A DNA stretch of 64,000 nt from Myxococcota bacterium (GTDB taxonomy: Bacteria; Myxococcota_A; UBA9160; UBA6930), in contig JANQOX010000002.1 in the NCBI GenBank assembly GCA_028285625.1, positions 62,001 through 126,000 of the forward strand. Reading direction: 5' to 3'. Under the pieces are notes generated by a model. That model was not told the DNA's origin and ran no database searches. It saw nothing but the letters and a program-made list of their open reading frames with translations. Both the position numbers and the translations under genes were made by a program. Shown in pieces: positions 54,838 through 63,492 of this stretch (the stretch's first letter is position 1; the number at the start of each line of letters is the position of its first letter).

Positions 54838-54984
54838 GGGAAAGACTGCTCGGGCCCAGGGTCTCGGAGCGCGGTAGATTGGACGCGCCGCTGCTCTGGG
54901 GCGCCGAGGGTATCGAACGGCCGCAGCGATCGCCCAGAGGCGGCGTCTCCTGGCGGTGCGGCGAAGGCGAGGACGGTTCCCAAA

Positions 54985-55746
54985 GTGCTCTCGGACATCG
55001 TCGCGCCCTGGATCTCTCCGTTGCCGCTCTGCCTCGTGGGTGCCGTCCTGCTGTCGTTCACCGTGCGCGGCCGTTGGCGCCGCCGCGGCCTGCTGCTCTG
55101 CCTGGCGTTGCTCTGGGCGTGCAGCACGCAGTGGGCAAGCAACGCCCTGGTACGTTGGTGGGAGTCCGGGGCCGTGGCCCTGCCGGCCGCGAAGCTTCCG
55201 CAGGCGGATGCGATCGTGATGCTCGGGGGCATCAGCAGCCGGCCCGCGCCGGGCACGCCCGACGATCGGTTCGAGTGGCAGGATGCCGTCGATCGCCTGC
55301 TGGAGGCCCGGAGGCTGCTGCGGCTCGGCGTCGCGCCGCGGCTGGTGCTCTCGGGAGGAGGGCGCGATGCGGGGGATGGCGATTCGGAGGCGCGCCGCCT
55401 GGCGCGATGGCTGATCGCCGAGGGCACTCCGCCCGAGCAGGTGGTGGTGGAGCCCCGGTCGCGCAATACCGCCGAGAATGCCGCCGCGGTCGTGTCCCTT
55501 GCGCGTGAGCACGGCTGGGAGAGGCTCGTGGTGGTGACGAGCGCGCTGCACGTGCCCCGTGCCAAGCGCGCATTCGCCAAGCACGATCGCACGCCGCACT
55601 TCCACGCCGTCGACCACCAGTCCGAGTACTATGCCCCGCTGCGCAAGGCGTTCGTCCCGTCGGCGAGCAACCTGCTGGCCACCCACCGCGTCTGGCACGA
55701 GATGCTGGGGATCGCCTACTACCGGATCACGGGGCGATCGGGCTAG
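54985..55746 (+). CDS. YdcF/SanA family membrane protein (DUF218)
   Basis: The 253-residue protein has an N-terminal membrane helix pair and a DUF218 domain with DAIVMLGG, NTAENAAAVV and VTSALHVPRAKRAFAKH. These proteins may act in cell-envelope polysaccharide or vancomycin-related processes; exact activity is not known. The start is GTG 54985. Its position between asnB and O-antigen ligase fits a surface polysaccharide role. Confidence 0.87.
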   Translation: MLSDIVAPWISPLPLCLVGAVLLSFTVRGRWRRRGLLLCLALLWACSTQWASNALVRWWESGAVALPAAKLPQADAIVMLGGISSRPAPGTPDDRFEWQDAVDRLLEARRLLRLGVAPRLVLSGGGRDAGDGDSEARRLARWLIAEGTPPEQVVVEPRSRNTAENAAAVVSLAREHGWERLVVVTSALHVPRAKRAFAKHDRTPHFHAVDHQSEYYAPLRKAFVPSASNLLATHRVWHEMLGIAYYRITGRSG

Positions 55747-55764
55747 GCGCGCGCGAACGCCGGA

Positions 55765-57087
55765 CTAGCCTGGCGCGAAGCTGGTGGTGGCTGGCACCTC
55801 GCTCCGTTCGGTGGTGAACGTGGCGGGTTCGTCCTCTTCTTCGACCACGCGCGCCTCGTTGCGCGCCATCTGCCGCAGGATCGTGGCGATGGCCATCAGG
55901 AACCACGGGCCCTTGTCGAGGGCGAAGGGCGAGACCAGCCCGGCGACGAGCCAGACCAGGAAGCAGGCCTGGTAGTAGAGCGCCCAGTTCTCCAGCCGGA
56001 TCAGCGTGGGCGTGGCGCGGTCTCCGAGCCGTCGCCGGATGCGGCGCGGCACGCTCATGTCGAACCAGCTCAGCACCAGCATCGCCATGTACGGGATCAT
56101 GCCCACGAGGCCCATGTGGGCCAGCACCTGGAAGTAGGTGCTGTGCGGACTGGTCGTCGTGTCGTGGGACTCGAGCATCACGAAGGTGTGGAAGGTGCCG
56201 AGGCCCACGCCCGTGAACGGGTAGGCCTGGAAGGCGCGCAGTGCCCAGTACCAGCCATGAATGCGCGGGTTCTCGGTGGACAGCGAGGCCAGGTCGGCGG
56301 CCTCGCTGCCGATGGTGGACATGCGTTGGAAGTAGGTCTCGGGCGCGAAGAACAGGAACCCGATCACGGCGATCAAGGCGACGGGGATCGCCCAGGCAAT
56401 CAGGTCGAGGCGCCGGGAGCGCACCAGGATGAAGCCACCCAGCACCATCAGCACCAGGAACCCGGCGCGCGAGACCGTCTGCACGATGGCGAGGAGCATC
56501 ACCACGGCGAGCCCCAGCAGCACCAGCCGCGTGAGGTTCTTGCCCCGCGACTCGAGCAGCAAGGGCAGCATCATGCCGATGCCCATCACGCAGTTCACGG
56601 CCAGCAGGTTCGGGTTGCCGCCCAGGCCGCCCGCACGGCCGTAGTAGCTGGTCTCGTTCACGCGCCCGATGCCGACCAGCGAGGTGAATGCGGCGACGCC
56701 GAGGCCGAGCACCAGGGCCCAGGTGACCAGGCGCAGGTCCGACTCCTTGCGGATCGTGTAGATCAGCACGAAGTAGAACAGGATCAGCGAGATCGGCTGG
56801 ATCAGACCGTTGATGAGCGAGGGGAGCGGACGGCCCAGCATCAGGCTGGTGACGCTGGCCGGGATCAGCGCCGCACCGAAGAACAGGATCCAGTAGTTCT
56901 TCGTGTGCTTGGGGATCCCGGCGCCGCTCGGCGACAGCAGCGCGAGCACGCCCACCCAGGCCAGCAGGCCGGCGGTGGCGGCCTTGTTCATGGAGATCTG
57001 GATCGGCCCGAGGCTCACCCCGAGCTGCGACTCGGTCAGGGTGGCGACCGACATGAAGAGCAGGGCCTTGAGGATCAGGTTCGCCAT
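55765..57087 (-). CDS. O-antigen ligase/polymerase-like membrane protein (Wzy_C)
   Basis: The 440-residue protein has about 12 membrane segments and the large periplasmic loop motif of O-antigen ligases (GVGLGTFHTFVMLESHDTTTSPHSTYFQVLA, with the typical H-N/S residue after SPH near residue 312). It should join O-antigen or capsule to its acceptor, or polymerise it, on the periplasmic side. ATG 57087. The gene is convergent with the YdcF gene and diverges from the GT39-like gene. Confidence 0.87.
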   Translation of the reverse strand: MANLILKALLFMSVATLTESQLGVSLGPIQISMNKAATAGLLAWVGVLALLSPSGAGIPKHTKNYWILFFGAALIPASVTSLMLGRPLPSLINGLIQPISLILFYFVLIYTIRKESDLRLVTWALVLGLGVAAFTSLVGIGRVNETSYYGRAGGLGGNPNLLAVNCVMGIGMMLPLLLESRGKNLTRLVLLGLAVVMLLAIVQTVSRAGFLVLMVLGGFILVRSRRLDLIAWAIPVALIAVIGFLFFAPETYFQRMSTIGSEAADLASLSTENPRIHGWYWALRAFQAYPFTGVGLGTFHTFVMLESHDTTTSPHSTYFQVLAHMGLVGMIPYMAMLVLSWFDMSVPRRIRRRLGDRATPTLIRLENWALYYQACFLVWLVAGLVSPFALDKGPWFLMAIATILRQMARNEARVVEEEDEPATFTTERSEVPATTSFAPG

Positions 57088-57312
57088 GGCTGGGGTCGCA
57101 CGAGAGACAGGGCACAGTATCGAAAGGCCGGGGCGGCCGCTTGACCGCTCTCCGCGCGCAGCGATTCGACCACGCTCCGCGCGTCCGGCTGGACCGCTGG
57201 GCTGGCCCCACGGGGCCCACCACCTGGGAACGGACCTCGCCGCGAAATCCGGGCGCGCCGGGGTGGAAACCGCTCGACTCGGCCGGCGGATCGGCCGCTA
57301 GGATTGCCGCCC

Positions 57313-58746
57313 ATGCGGACCGTCGCGCTCGCCCTGCTCGCCTACCTGGTGGGCTTCGTCCTGTTCTGGCCCACCGTTCCGGCGGTCCGCGACGAGGTCA
57401 AGTACCTGGAGCAGGCGACGATGCTCGCCGCCGGCGACCGCTGCGTCGCCCAGGTCGATGCCCTGACCGGCGTCGAGAGCTGTGATCGGCCGGCGGTCTA
57501 CCTGCCCGGCACCGCCACGTTCATGCTGCCCGCCGTGGCGGCGCTGGGTTGGAGCGGTGGGCGGCTCGCCCCGGTGGCGGCCCTGCTGATCGCGGTGCTG
57601 GCCCTGGCCTTCTGGCTGCGTTCTGCCGGTCGCTCGCCCTGGTTCGCGTTGATGCTCCTGGCCTACCCCTCGGCGCTGATCTTCGGCCGGATCGCCATGA
57701 GCGACCTCCCGAGTACGGCCCTGGCCGCCGTCGGACTCTGGCTGTTCTTCACGGGCGGGGCCGAGCGCCCAGGGCGCTGGATCGCCAGCGGGTTCGTCGC
57801 GGGCCTCTCGCTCTCGGTTCGAGAGACCAACGTGTTGGTGTTCGCGCCGCTCTTCTTCGGGGCGCTGGTGCGCCGCGAGCCAGGCCTGTGGCGCCTCATC
57901 CTGGGCGGACTCGCGGGGTCGGCGCTGCGGCCGCTCGGCACCTGGTGGGTGTTCGGCGACCCGATGTTCGTGTTCCAACACGGGCCCGCATTCGGGTTGG
58001 CGAACCTGCTGAGCAACGCCCCGATCTACGGGCTCGCGCTGCTGATCTATGTGCCGGCCGGTGCCATCGGCGCCTTCGCCTACCGCGGGGAGCGACGGCC
58101 CGAGGTGTTGGCGACGCTCGGCATCTACCTCTCGCTGTATCTCTTCTACGGCTACACCGGCGCCGAGAGCGGGCTCTTGAAGCAGCTGGTGCTGGGCCCG
58201 CGCTACGTGCTGCCGCTGGTGCCGCTGGTGGTGTTTGCAGCCTCGGAGAGCTTCACGCGCTGGTTCGCCGACGCATGGAACGATCGGCCGGCGCTGCGCG
58301 GCGTCGTCACCGCGTGGGCCGTCGGCGTGGGCCTGCTCGCCTTCGCGGTGCACCCGGCGATCGATCGCTACACCCACGACCAGGAGGCGACCCAACGCGC
58401 CATCTACGAGGCGACGCCCGAGGGTGCCGTGCTCGTGATCAACGACATGACCACGCGCAAGTACGTGAACCGCCTGCGCGGCGGGCGTGCCATCGTCTAC
58501 CGCAAGCGTCTCGGTCCGCGCGAGACCGAGGCGCTGCTCGCGCGATACGGCGAGATCTGGTGCGCCTTCGTCGACCGGCCCGGCACGCCGCTCTTGCAGA
58601 CCGATACCGACGCCAACCGCGCCTTCCTGGTGGCGCTCGAGCGAATGGCCGAGGTCGAGCAGGTGGTCCACCAGCCTGGCGGTGGCGGCGAGACGCTCTC
58701 GGTCTACCGGGCCCGCGCGCCCAGGCCCGTGCCCGACGCCGGTTAG
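57313..58746 (+). CDS. GT39-like membrane glycosyltransferase
   Basis: The 477-residue protein has about 10-12 membrane segments and the N-terminal acidic loop VRDEVKYLEQA seen in GT39/GT83 polyprenol-dependent transferases, then a soluble C-terminal domain. It likely transfers a sugar from a polyprenyl carrier in the periplasm. The catalytic Asp-Glu pair in PAVRDEVKY fits. ATG 57313 (TTG at 57304 is in frame but less likely). Its stop overlaps the stop of the DegT aminotransferase gene. Confidence 0.75.
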   Translation: MRTVALALLAYLVGFVLFWPTVPAVRDEVKYLEQATMLAAGDRCVAQVDALTGVESCDRPAVYLPGTATFMLPAVAALGWSGGRLAPVAALLIAVLALAFWLRSAGRSPWFALMLLAYPSALIFGRIAMSDLPSTALAAVGLWLFFTGGAERPGRWIASGFVAGLSLSVRETNVLVFAPLFFGALVRREPGLWRLILGGLAGSALRPLGTWWVFGDPMFVFQHGPAFGLANLLSNAPIYGLALLIYVPAGAIGAFAYRGERRPEVLATLGIYLSLYLFYGYTGAESGLLKQLVLGPRYVLPLVPLVVFAASESFTRWFADAWNDRPALRGVVTAWAVGVGLLAFAVHPAIDRYTHDQEATQRAIYEATPEGAVLVINDMTTRKYVNRLRGGRAIVYRKRLGPRETEALLARYGEIWCAFVDRPGTPLLQTDTDANRAFLVALERMAEVEQVVHQPGGGGETLSVYRARAPRPVPDAG

Positions 58747-59843
58747 AGCGCCGCGCGCAGGGCCTTCGCGACCTCTTCCTGCTGGGCTTCGGTGATTCCC
58801 GGAGAGAGCGGCAGCGAGAGGATCTCGTCGGCTGCGCGCTCGGCCACGGGGAAGTCGCCCGGGCCGTGGCCCAGGTGCGCGAAGGCGCCCTGGAGATGGA
58901 CCGGCACCGGGTAGTGGATGCCCGCACCCACGCCCGCGTCGTTCAGCGCCTTCAGCACGCGGTCGCGCTCCGGAACACGCACCACGTACAGGTGCCAGAC
59001 GTGCTCGTTGCCGGCGAGCGTTCCGGGCAGCGTGATGCCAGCGAGGTCGCCGAGCAGCGCCTGGTAGCGCGCTGCCGCGTCGCGACGCATCTGGTTCCAC
59101 TCGGCGAGCCGGCGCAGCTTGGCCGACAGCACCACGGCCTGGAGCGTGTCGAGGCGCGAATTGAAGCCGGTCTCGGGGTGGTGGTACTTGACCTCGCTGC
59201 CGTAGTTGCGGAGCTTGCGCACCTGGTCGGCCAGCGCGTCGTCGTTGGTCACCACGCCGCCTGCGTCGCCGTAGGCGCCGAGGTTCTTGCCCGGGTAGAA
59301 GCTGGTCGCCGACCCGAGTCCGAGCGTGCCCGAAACGGCGCCGTTTCGCTTGGCCCCCTGGGACTGGGCCGCGTCCTCGAGAATCGGGATGCCGGCGTCG
59401 CGAACGAGGGGCTCGAGGGCCTCGGTCGGGGCGCACTGGCCGTAGAGGTGCACCGGCATGATCGCCTTGGTGCGCGCGCCGATGGCGCCCTTGACCTGGT
59501 CCACGTCGATCAGGTGGTGCACCGGGTCCGAGTCCACCAGCACCGGCGTGGCCCCCGCCCGCGCCACGCCCAGCGCCGTGGCGATGAACGTGTTCGCCGG
59601 CAGGATCACTTCGTCGCCGGGGCCGATGCCCACGGCCCGCACCAGCAGCTCGAGGGCGTCGGTGCCGTTGGCGACTCCGATGCAGTGCTTGGCACCGCTG
59701 AAGGCCGCGTACTCGGCCTCGAAGTCCGAGACCGCCGGGCCCAGGATGAACGCGGTGCGTTCGAGCACGGCGTCGAAGCCCTCGCGTACCTCGGCCTCGA
59801 CCTGGAGGTGCTGCCACTTGAGATCGACCAGGGGAATCGCCAT
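58743..59843 (-). CDS. DegT/DnrJ/EryC1/StrS-family sugar aminotransferase
   Basis: This 366-residue PLP enzyme has the substrate and cofactor blocks NGTDALELLVRAVGIGPGDEV, PVHLYGQ, EDAAQSQGA and the lysine site SFYPGKNLGA. Sequence pattern is like WbpE and FdtB, which add an amino group to 3-keto nucleotide sugars. It starts with ATG 59843, sharing one base with the stop of the oxidoreductase gene (TGATG). The upstream Gfo/Idh oxidoreductase would provide the keto sugar. Confidence 0.92.
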   Translation of the reverse strand: MAIPLVDLKWQHLQVEAEVREGFDAVLERTAFILGPAVSDFEAEYAAFSGAKHCIGVANGTDALELLVRAVGIGPGDEVILPANTFIATALGVARAGATPVLVDSDPVHHLIDVDQVKGAIGARTKAIMPVHLYGQCAPTEALEPLVRDAGIPILEDAAQSQGAKRNGAVSGTLGLGSATSFYPGKNLGAYGDAGGVVTNDDALADQVRKLRNYGSEVKYHHPETGFNSRLDTLQAVVLSAKLRRLAEWNQMRRDAAARYQALLGDLAGITLPGTLAGNEHVWHLYVVRVPERDRVLKALNDAGVGAGIHYPVPVHLQGAFAHLGHGPGDFPVAERAADEILSLPLSPGITEAQQEEVAKALRAAL

Positions 59844-60868
59844 CAGCCCGTCACCGCCTCTTCGCGGCCGCCGTTCGCGACCGACCGCGAAATCGCTTCG
59901 AGGGCGCGCACCACGGCGGTGCCCTCGCGCCCGCCCGTGAGGGGGGCATTGCCCGAGAGCACGCAGTCCACGAAGTGCTCGCACTCGCTGCGCAGGGGCT
60001 CGCCCGAGGCGACCTTGGGAATCGCGATGTCGCCGTCGCGAACGCTCATCCGGAAGCTCGCGAACGAGTCCACGAAGTCGGGGCTGGTGGTCTGCTCGGC
60101 CACCTGCTTGTCGTAGACGCGGATCGGCTCGGAGATGCTCATGTCGTCGAAGGTGAGCATGCGCCGCTCGCCCACCAGCGTGATGTCGCGGTTCTTGCGC
60201 GGGTTCAGCCACGAGACGTGCATGTTGACCAGCACGTCGTTCGGGTAGCGCAGCGTCGCGAACACCGCGTCTTCGATGCCCGGGTTGATCCAGGCGCCGC
60301 CGATGCCCGAGACCGAGACCGGCTCGGCGTCGAGCCAGTAGTTGGCGATCGAGATGTCGTGCGACGCCAGGTCCCAGGCCGAGTTCACGTCGACGCGAAT
60401 CGGACCCAGGTTCGTGCGCACCATCGAGATGTAGTACATGCGGCCCAGCGCATCGTCGTCGAGATACTGCTTCACGCGCTGAACGGCGGCGTTGTAGACG
60501 AACACGTGGCCGACCATGAGCACGCGGCCGGCCTTCTCGGCGAGTGCGACCAGCTCGTTCGCGGTGTCCACGGCGTCGGTGATGGGCTTCTCGACCATCA
60601 CGTGCTTGCCCGCCTCGAGTGCGGCGCGCACCAGCGGGTGATGCGTGCTCGTGGGCGTCGCGATCACCACCGCGTCCACGTCGGCGTCGCCGATGGCGGT
60701 CTCGGCCTCGGCATCCACCTTGATGTCGGGGAAGCGCAGCTGCACGCGCTCGAGCCGCGCCGGATCGCGGTCGATCACCCACGCGACTTCGCTCTTCTGG
60801 TGGTTGTGGAAGTTGTTGATCAGGTTGGGGCCCCAGTGCCCAGCACCGATCACTCCGACTTTCAGCAT
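59843..60868 (-). CDS. Gfo/Idh/MocA-family nucleotide-sugar oxidoreductase (WbpB/WlbA-like)
   Basis: The 341-residue protein has the NAD fold VGVIGAGHWGPN and the EKP motif (VMVEKPIT), followed by the HVFVYNAAVQ and ISMVRTNLGPIRVDVN blocks of nucleotide-sugar 3-dehydrogenases. It should oxidise the 3-hydroxyl of a UDP-HexNAc uronic acid or dTDP-sugar, setting up the DegT aminotransferase. It is second in the GT2-Gfo/Idh-DegT run and precedes DegT by a TGATG overlap. Confidence 0.9.
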   Translation of the reverse strand: MLKVGVIGAGHWGPNLINNFHNHQKSEVAWVIDRDPARLERVQLRFPDIKVDAEAETAIGDADVDAVVIATPTSTHHPLVRAALEAGKHVMVEKPITDAVDTANELVALAEKAGRVLMVGHVFVYNAAVQRVKQYLDDDALGRMYYISMVRTNLGPIRVDVNSAWDLASHDISIANYWLDAEPVSVSGIGGAWINPGIEDAVFATLRYPNDVLVNMHVSWLNPRKNRDITLVGERRMLTFDDMSISEPIRVYDKQVAEQTTSPDFVDSFASFRMSVRDGDIAIPKVASGEPLRSECEHFVDCVLSGNAPLTGGREGTAVVRALEAISRSVANGGREEAVTG

Positions 60869-60875
60869 GCGTGCC

Positions 60876-61598
60876 TCACTTCTTGATGCCGAGGCCCAGG
60901 TAGACCAGGGGTCGCAGGATCGACCACCACCCCACCAGGGGCTTCATCTTGGTCTGGCCGAGCGCCTTGGGCGGATAGACCTTGGAAACCGGGACTTCGG
61001 CCGTGCGATGTCCCGTGCGAATCGTGCGGATGTAGAGGTACGGCTCGAGCTCATACTCGTCGAGCCAGCGCTGGTCGAGGTCGATGCCCGGGTCTTCGAG
61101 CACGCGGCGGTGGACGGCGCGAAACCCGTTGGTCGACTCGGTGACCCGCTTGCCCGCCACCAGCGAGAAGAGCAGCGGGTGCAGGCGCGTGGCGACCTTG
61201 CGGTAGAAGGGCATCTCACCGAAGTGCGCATTCTGCTTGAGGAAGCGGCTGCCCTGCACGAAGTCGGCCTCGCCGTCGGCGATCGGGTCGAGCAGCAGCG
61301 GGATCTCTTCGGGCGAGTCCTTGTTGTTGCCGGCCATCACCACCGCCACGTCGAAGCCGCCCTTGACCGCGGCCTCGTAGCCGGCACGGATCGCGGCACC
61401 CACGCCGATCGTCCGGCCCAGCTCGAGCACGGTCGCGCCCAGCTCCCGGGCCACCTCGGCTGAGCGGTCGGTGGAGCCGTCGTCCACGACGAGCATCTCG
61501 TCCACCAGCGGGCGCGGAACCCGCTTCACGACCTCCCCGATCTTCTGCTCCTCGTTGAAGCAGGGGGCCATCGCCAACACCTTGAGGTCGCGGTACAT
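60876..61598 (-). CDS. GT2 glycosyltransferase
   Basis: The 240-residue GT-A protein has APCFNEEQ, VVDDGSTDRS, a GVGAAIRAGYEAA helix and a VMAGNNKDSP acidic motif in place of DxD, so it is related to dolichol-phosphate mannosyltransferases. It should transfer a sugar to a polyprenyl phosphate. ATG 61598 gives the conserved start. The Gfo/Idh gene follows after seven bases, so it is the first gene of the three-gene amino-sugar run. Confidence 0.88.
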   Translation of the reverse strand: MYRDLKVLAMAPCFNEEQKIGEVVKRVPRPLVDEMLVVDDGSTDRSAEVARELGATVLELGRTIGVGAAIRAGYEAAVKGGFDVAVVMAGNNKDSPEEIPLLLDPIADGEADFVQGSRFLKQNAHFGEMPFYRKVATRLHPLLFSLVAGKRVTESTNGFRAVHRRVLEDPGIDLDQRWLDEYELEPYLYIRTIRTGHRTAEVPVSKVYPPKALGQTKMKPLVGWWSILRPLVYLGLGIKK

Positions 61599-61899
61599 GC
61601 TGCGCTTCTTCTCGGCCGCAAGCGGAGGGAACCCAAGGCCCGCCCGTCGGCCCGAAGGCAAGCGGCAGAGTAAAGCACACGGTTCCCGGAGCGTCCCTCG
61701 GTAGGTGACCGGCAGCGGCCCGGGCGCTCCCGACGGAGGACGGTCACCAACGGGTTCCCCGCGGGGATCTTCACTGGCCTACCTTGCGCGGTGGCTATTC
61801 TGAAGGGCCGCGAGCGCCCCGGGCCACCGGAGTCCGCGCCTCGCACCACGCGCCCCGATCCGGCCACGCCGCGGGGACCGCACGAGGAGGCCAGCGGGG
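61599..61899. other. Divergent intergenic region
   Basis: This 301-base region separates the divergent GT2 and UUP1-like genes. No gene is seen in it. There is a possible -10-like TATTCT at 61794 upstream of the plus-strand gene, without a clear -35 box. Confidence 0.4.
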
Positions 61900-63492
61900 G
61901 TGGACCGCGGAGTCGTGGCGACGGCGGGAGGCCTGTGCGCCCTGGGCCTGCTGCTGTTCGCGTGGAAGGTCTGGGGCCTCGGCATGCCCGTCCTGCCCGA
62001 GCGCGACCAGGGCGTGTGGAAGGTGCAGCTCGACGTGTCCGTGCGCGGCCAGGGCACCGATGCGAGCGTCCGCACGGCACTGCCTGACGATGGGCCGGGT
62101 CAGCAGATCTTCGGCGAACACTTCGCCTCCGACCGCATGACGCTCGACGTGCGGGAGGGCGACCCCGAGCGCGACCGAGAGTCCGCCGCGCGCGTCGCCG
62201 TCTGGACCGGGTTCATCGAAGACCTGCACCAGGTGCTCTACGTGTTCCACGCGAAGCTCCTGCCCATCGAGCAGCCCCTGCCGGGCCCACCCTATGCCCG
62301 GCCCTCGCGCGCGCTGCGCGAGGCGCACACCCGGGCCACGATCGCGGTGCCGGCGCACGCGACCGAGATCCGCGAGACGCTGAAGTCGCTCGATCTGCCG
62401 TCGCCCGAAGACCTGGGCGGACGGATCCGCGCGATCTACGCCTACGTCCTGCACGAGATCGCGGCCGAGCCGACCGCCGGCCCCGACCCGCTGCTCGCCC
62501 TGGCACAGCGGGCCGGCAATGCCGACGGGCGCGAGCGGTTGCTGGCGGCGATGTTGCGCGGGTCGGGCATCCCCACCCGGCTGGTCCGCGCCCTCGCGCT
62601 TCGCGAACCCGATCCGCGCGCGATGCGCTTCTGCGAGGTCTACGTCAACGGTGCGTGGGTGCCGATCTCGGCCAGCGAGGGCTTCTTCGGCGCCGTTCCG
62701 GAGAACACCCTGGTGGTGGCGGTGGACGAGGGGCCCATCGTCCAGACGGCGGGCGTGCGCTCGGCCGCCCACACCTGGACGGCCCTTCGCGAGCCGCTCT
62801 CGCGCGACGAGCTGGTGAGTCTGATGGAACCCCCGGAGCCGCTGCTGCGCGCGGTCTCGCTGCACCGGGTGTCGGTGCCGATGCAGCGCGGGCTGCGCAT
62901 CCTGCTGGTGCTCTGCGTGGCGACGCTGGTGGTCTCGGCGCTGCGCAATCTGGTGGGCATTCGCAGCTTCGGCACGTTCATGCCGGTACTGCTGGCGCTC
63001 GCCCTGGTCGCAACCGGATTGTGGCAGGGGCTCGCCCTCATCGTGAGCGTGCTGGCCATCGGCATCGGCGGGCGTCTGGTGCTCGAGCGGCTGCGCCTGC
63101 TGCTGGTGCCGCGGCTCGGCATCCTGCTCTGTGTGGTCGTTCTCTGCGTGGCGGCCTTCGGGCTGTTGGGCCGCGCCGCCGAACGCCCGGCCTTCGAGCT
63201 GGGCATCGTGTTTCCGATCGTGATCCTCACCATGCTGGTCGAGCGCTTCTCGATCGTGATGGTCGAAGAGGGCGGCGCCGAAGCACTGCGCCGGGCGGCA
63301 TCGACCTGCCTGATCGCCCTGGCCGCCTACCCGGTGTTTCTGGTGCCCGGCCTCGGCGAGGTGCTGCTGGGCTATCCCGAACTGATCCTGGTGGTGATGG
63401 GCATCCACGTCGCCATCGGCGGCTACACCGGCTACCGCCTCTCCGACCTGGTTCGGTTTCGCGGCCTGCAAGCGCAGTCGGAGGCATCGTGA
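61900..63492 (+). CDS. Inactive transglutaminase fused to 7TM (UUP1 family)
   Basis: The 530-residue protein has one N-terminal membrane helix, a periplasmic transglutaminase-like domain (NADGRERLLAAMLRGSGIPTRLVRA; the catalytic Cys is replaced by Gly/Ala context) and a C-terminal seven-helix membrane domain starting at about residue 330. It matches PF14400 plus PF14402. These proteins neighbour an ATP-grasp ligase in many Proteobacteria and have no proven function. Start is GTG 61900 with GGAGG upstream; the next gene starts inside its stop (GTGA). Confidence 0.88.
   Translation: MDRGVVATAGGLCALGLLLFAWKVWGLGMPVLPERDQGVWKVQLDVSVRGQGTDASVRTALPDDGPGQQIFGEHFASDRMTLDVREGDPERDRESAARVAVWTGFIEDLHQVLYVFHAKLLPIEQPLPGPPYARPSRALREAHTRATIAVPAHATEIRETLKSLDLPSPEDLGGRIRAIYAYVLHEIAAEPTAGPDPLLALAQRAGNADGRERLLAAMLRGSGIPTRLVRALALREPDPRAMRFCEVYVNGAWVPISASEGFFGAVPENTLVVAVDEGPIVQTAGVRSAAHTWTALREPLSRDELVSLMEPPEPLLRAVSLHRVSVPMQRGLRILLVLCVATLVVSALRNLVGIRSFGTFMPVLLALALVATGLWQGLALIVSVLAIGIGGRLVLERLRLLLVPRLGILLCVVVLCVAAFGLLGRAAERPAFELGIVFPIVILTMLVERFSIVMVEEGGAEALRRAASTCLIALAAYPVFLVPGLGEVLLGYPELILVVMGIHVAIGGYTGYRLSDLVRFRGLQAQSEAS

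Noticed and set aside
57204..57217. GGCCCC-AC-GGGGCC palindrome, similar to sequence near 10511
   Set aside because: Short, in very GC-rich DNA, with no matching context; likely chance.
57549..60116. 855-residue plus-strand frame
   Set aside because: It overlaps GT39-like, DegT and Gfo/Idh genes out of frame or antisense.
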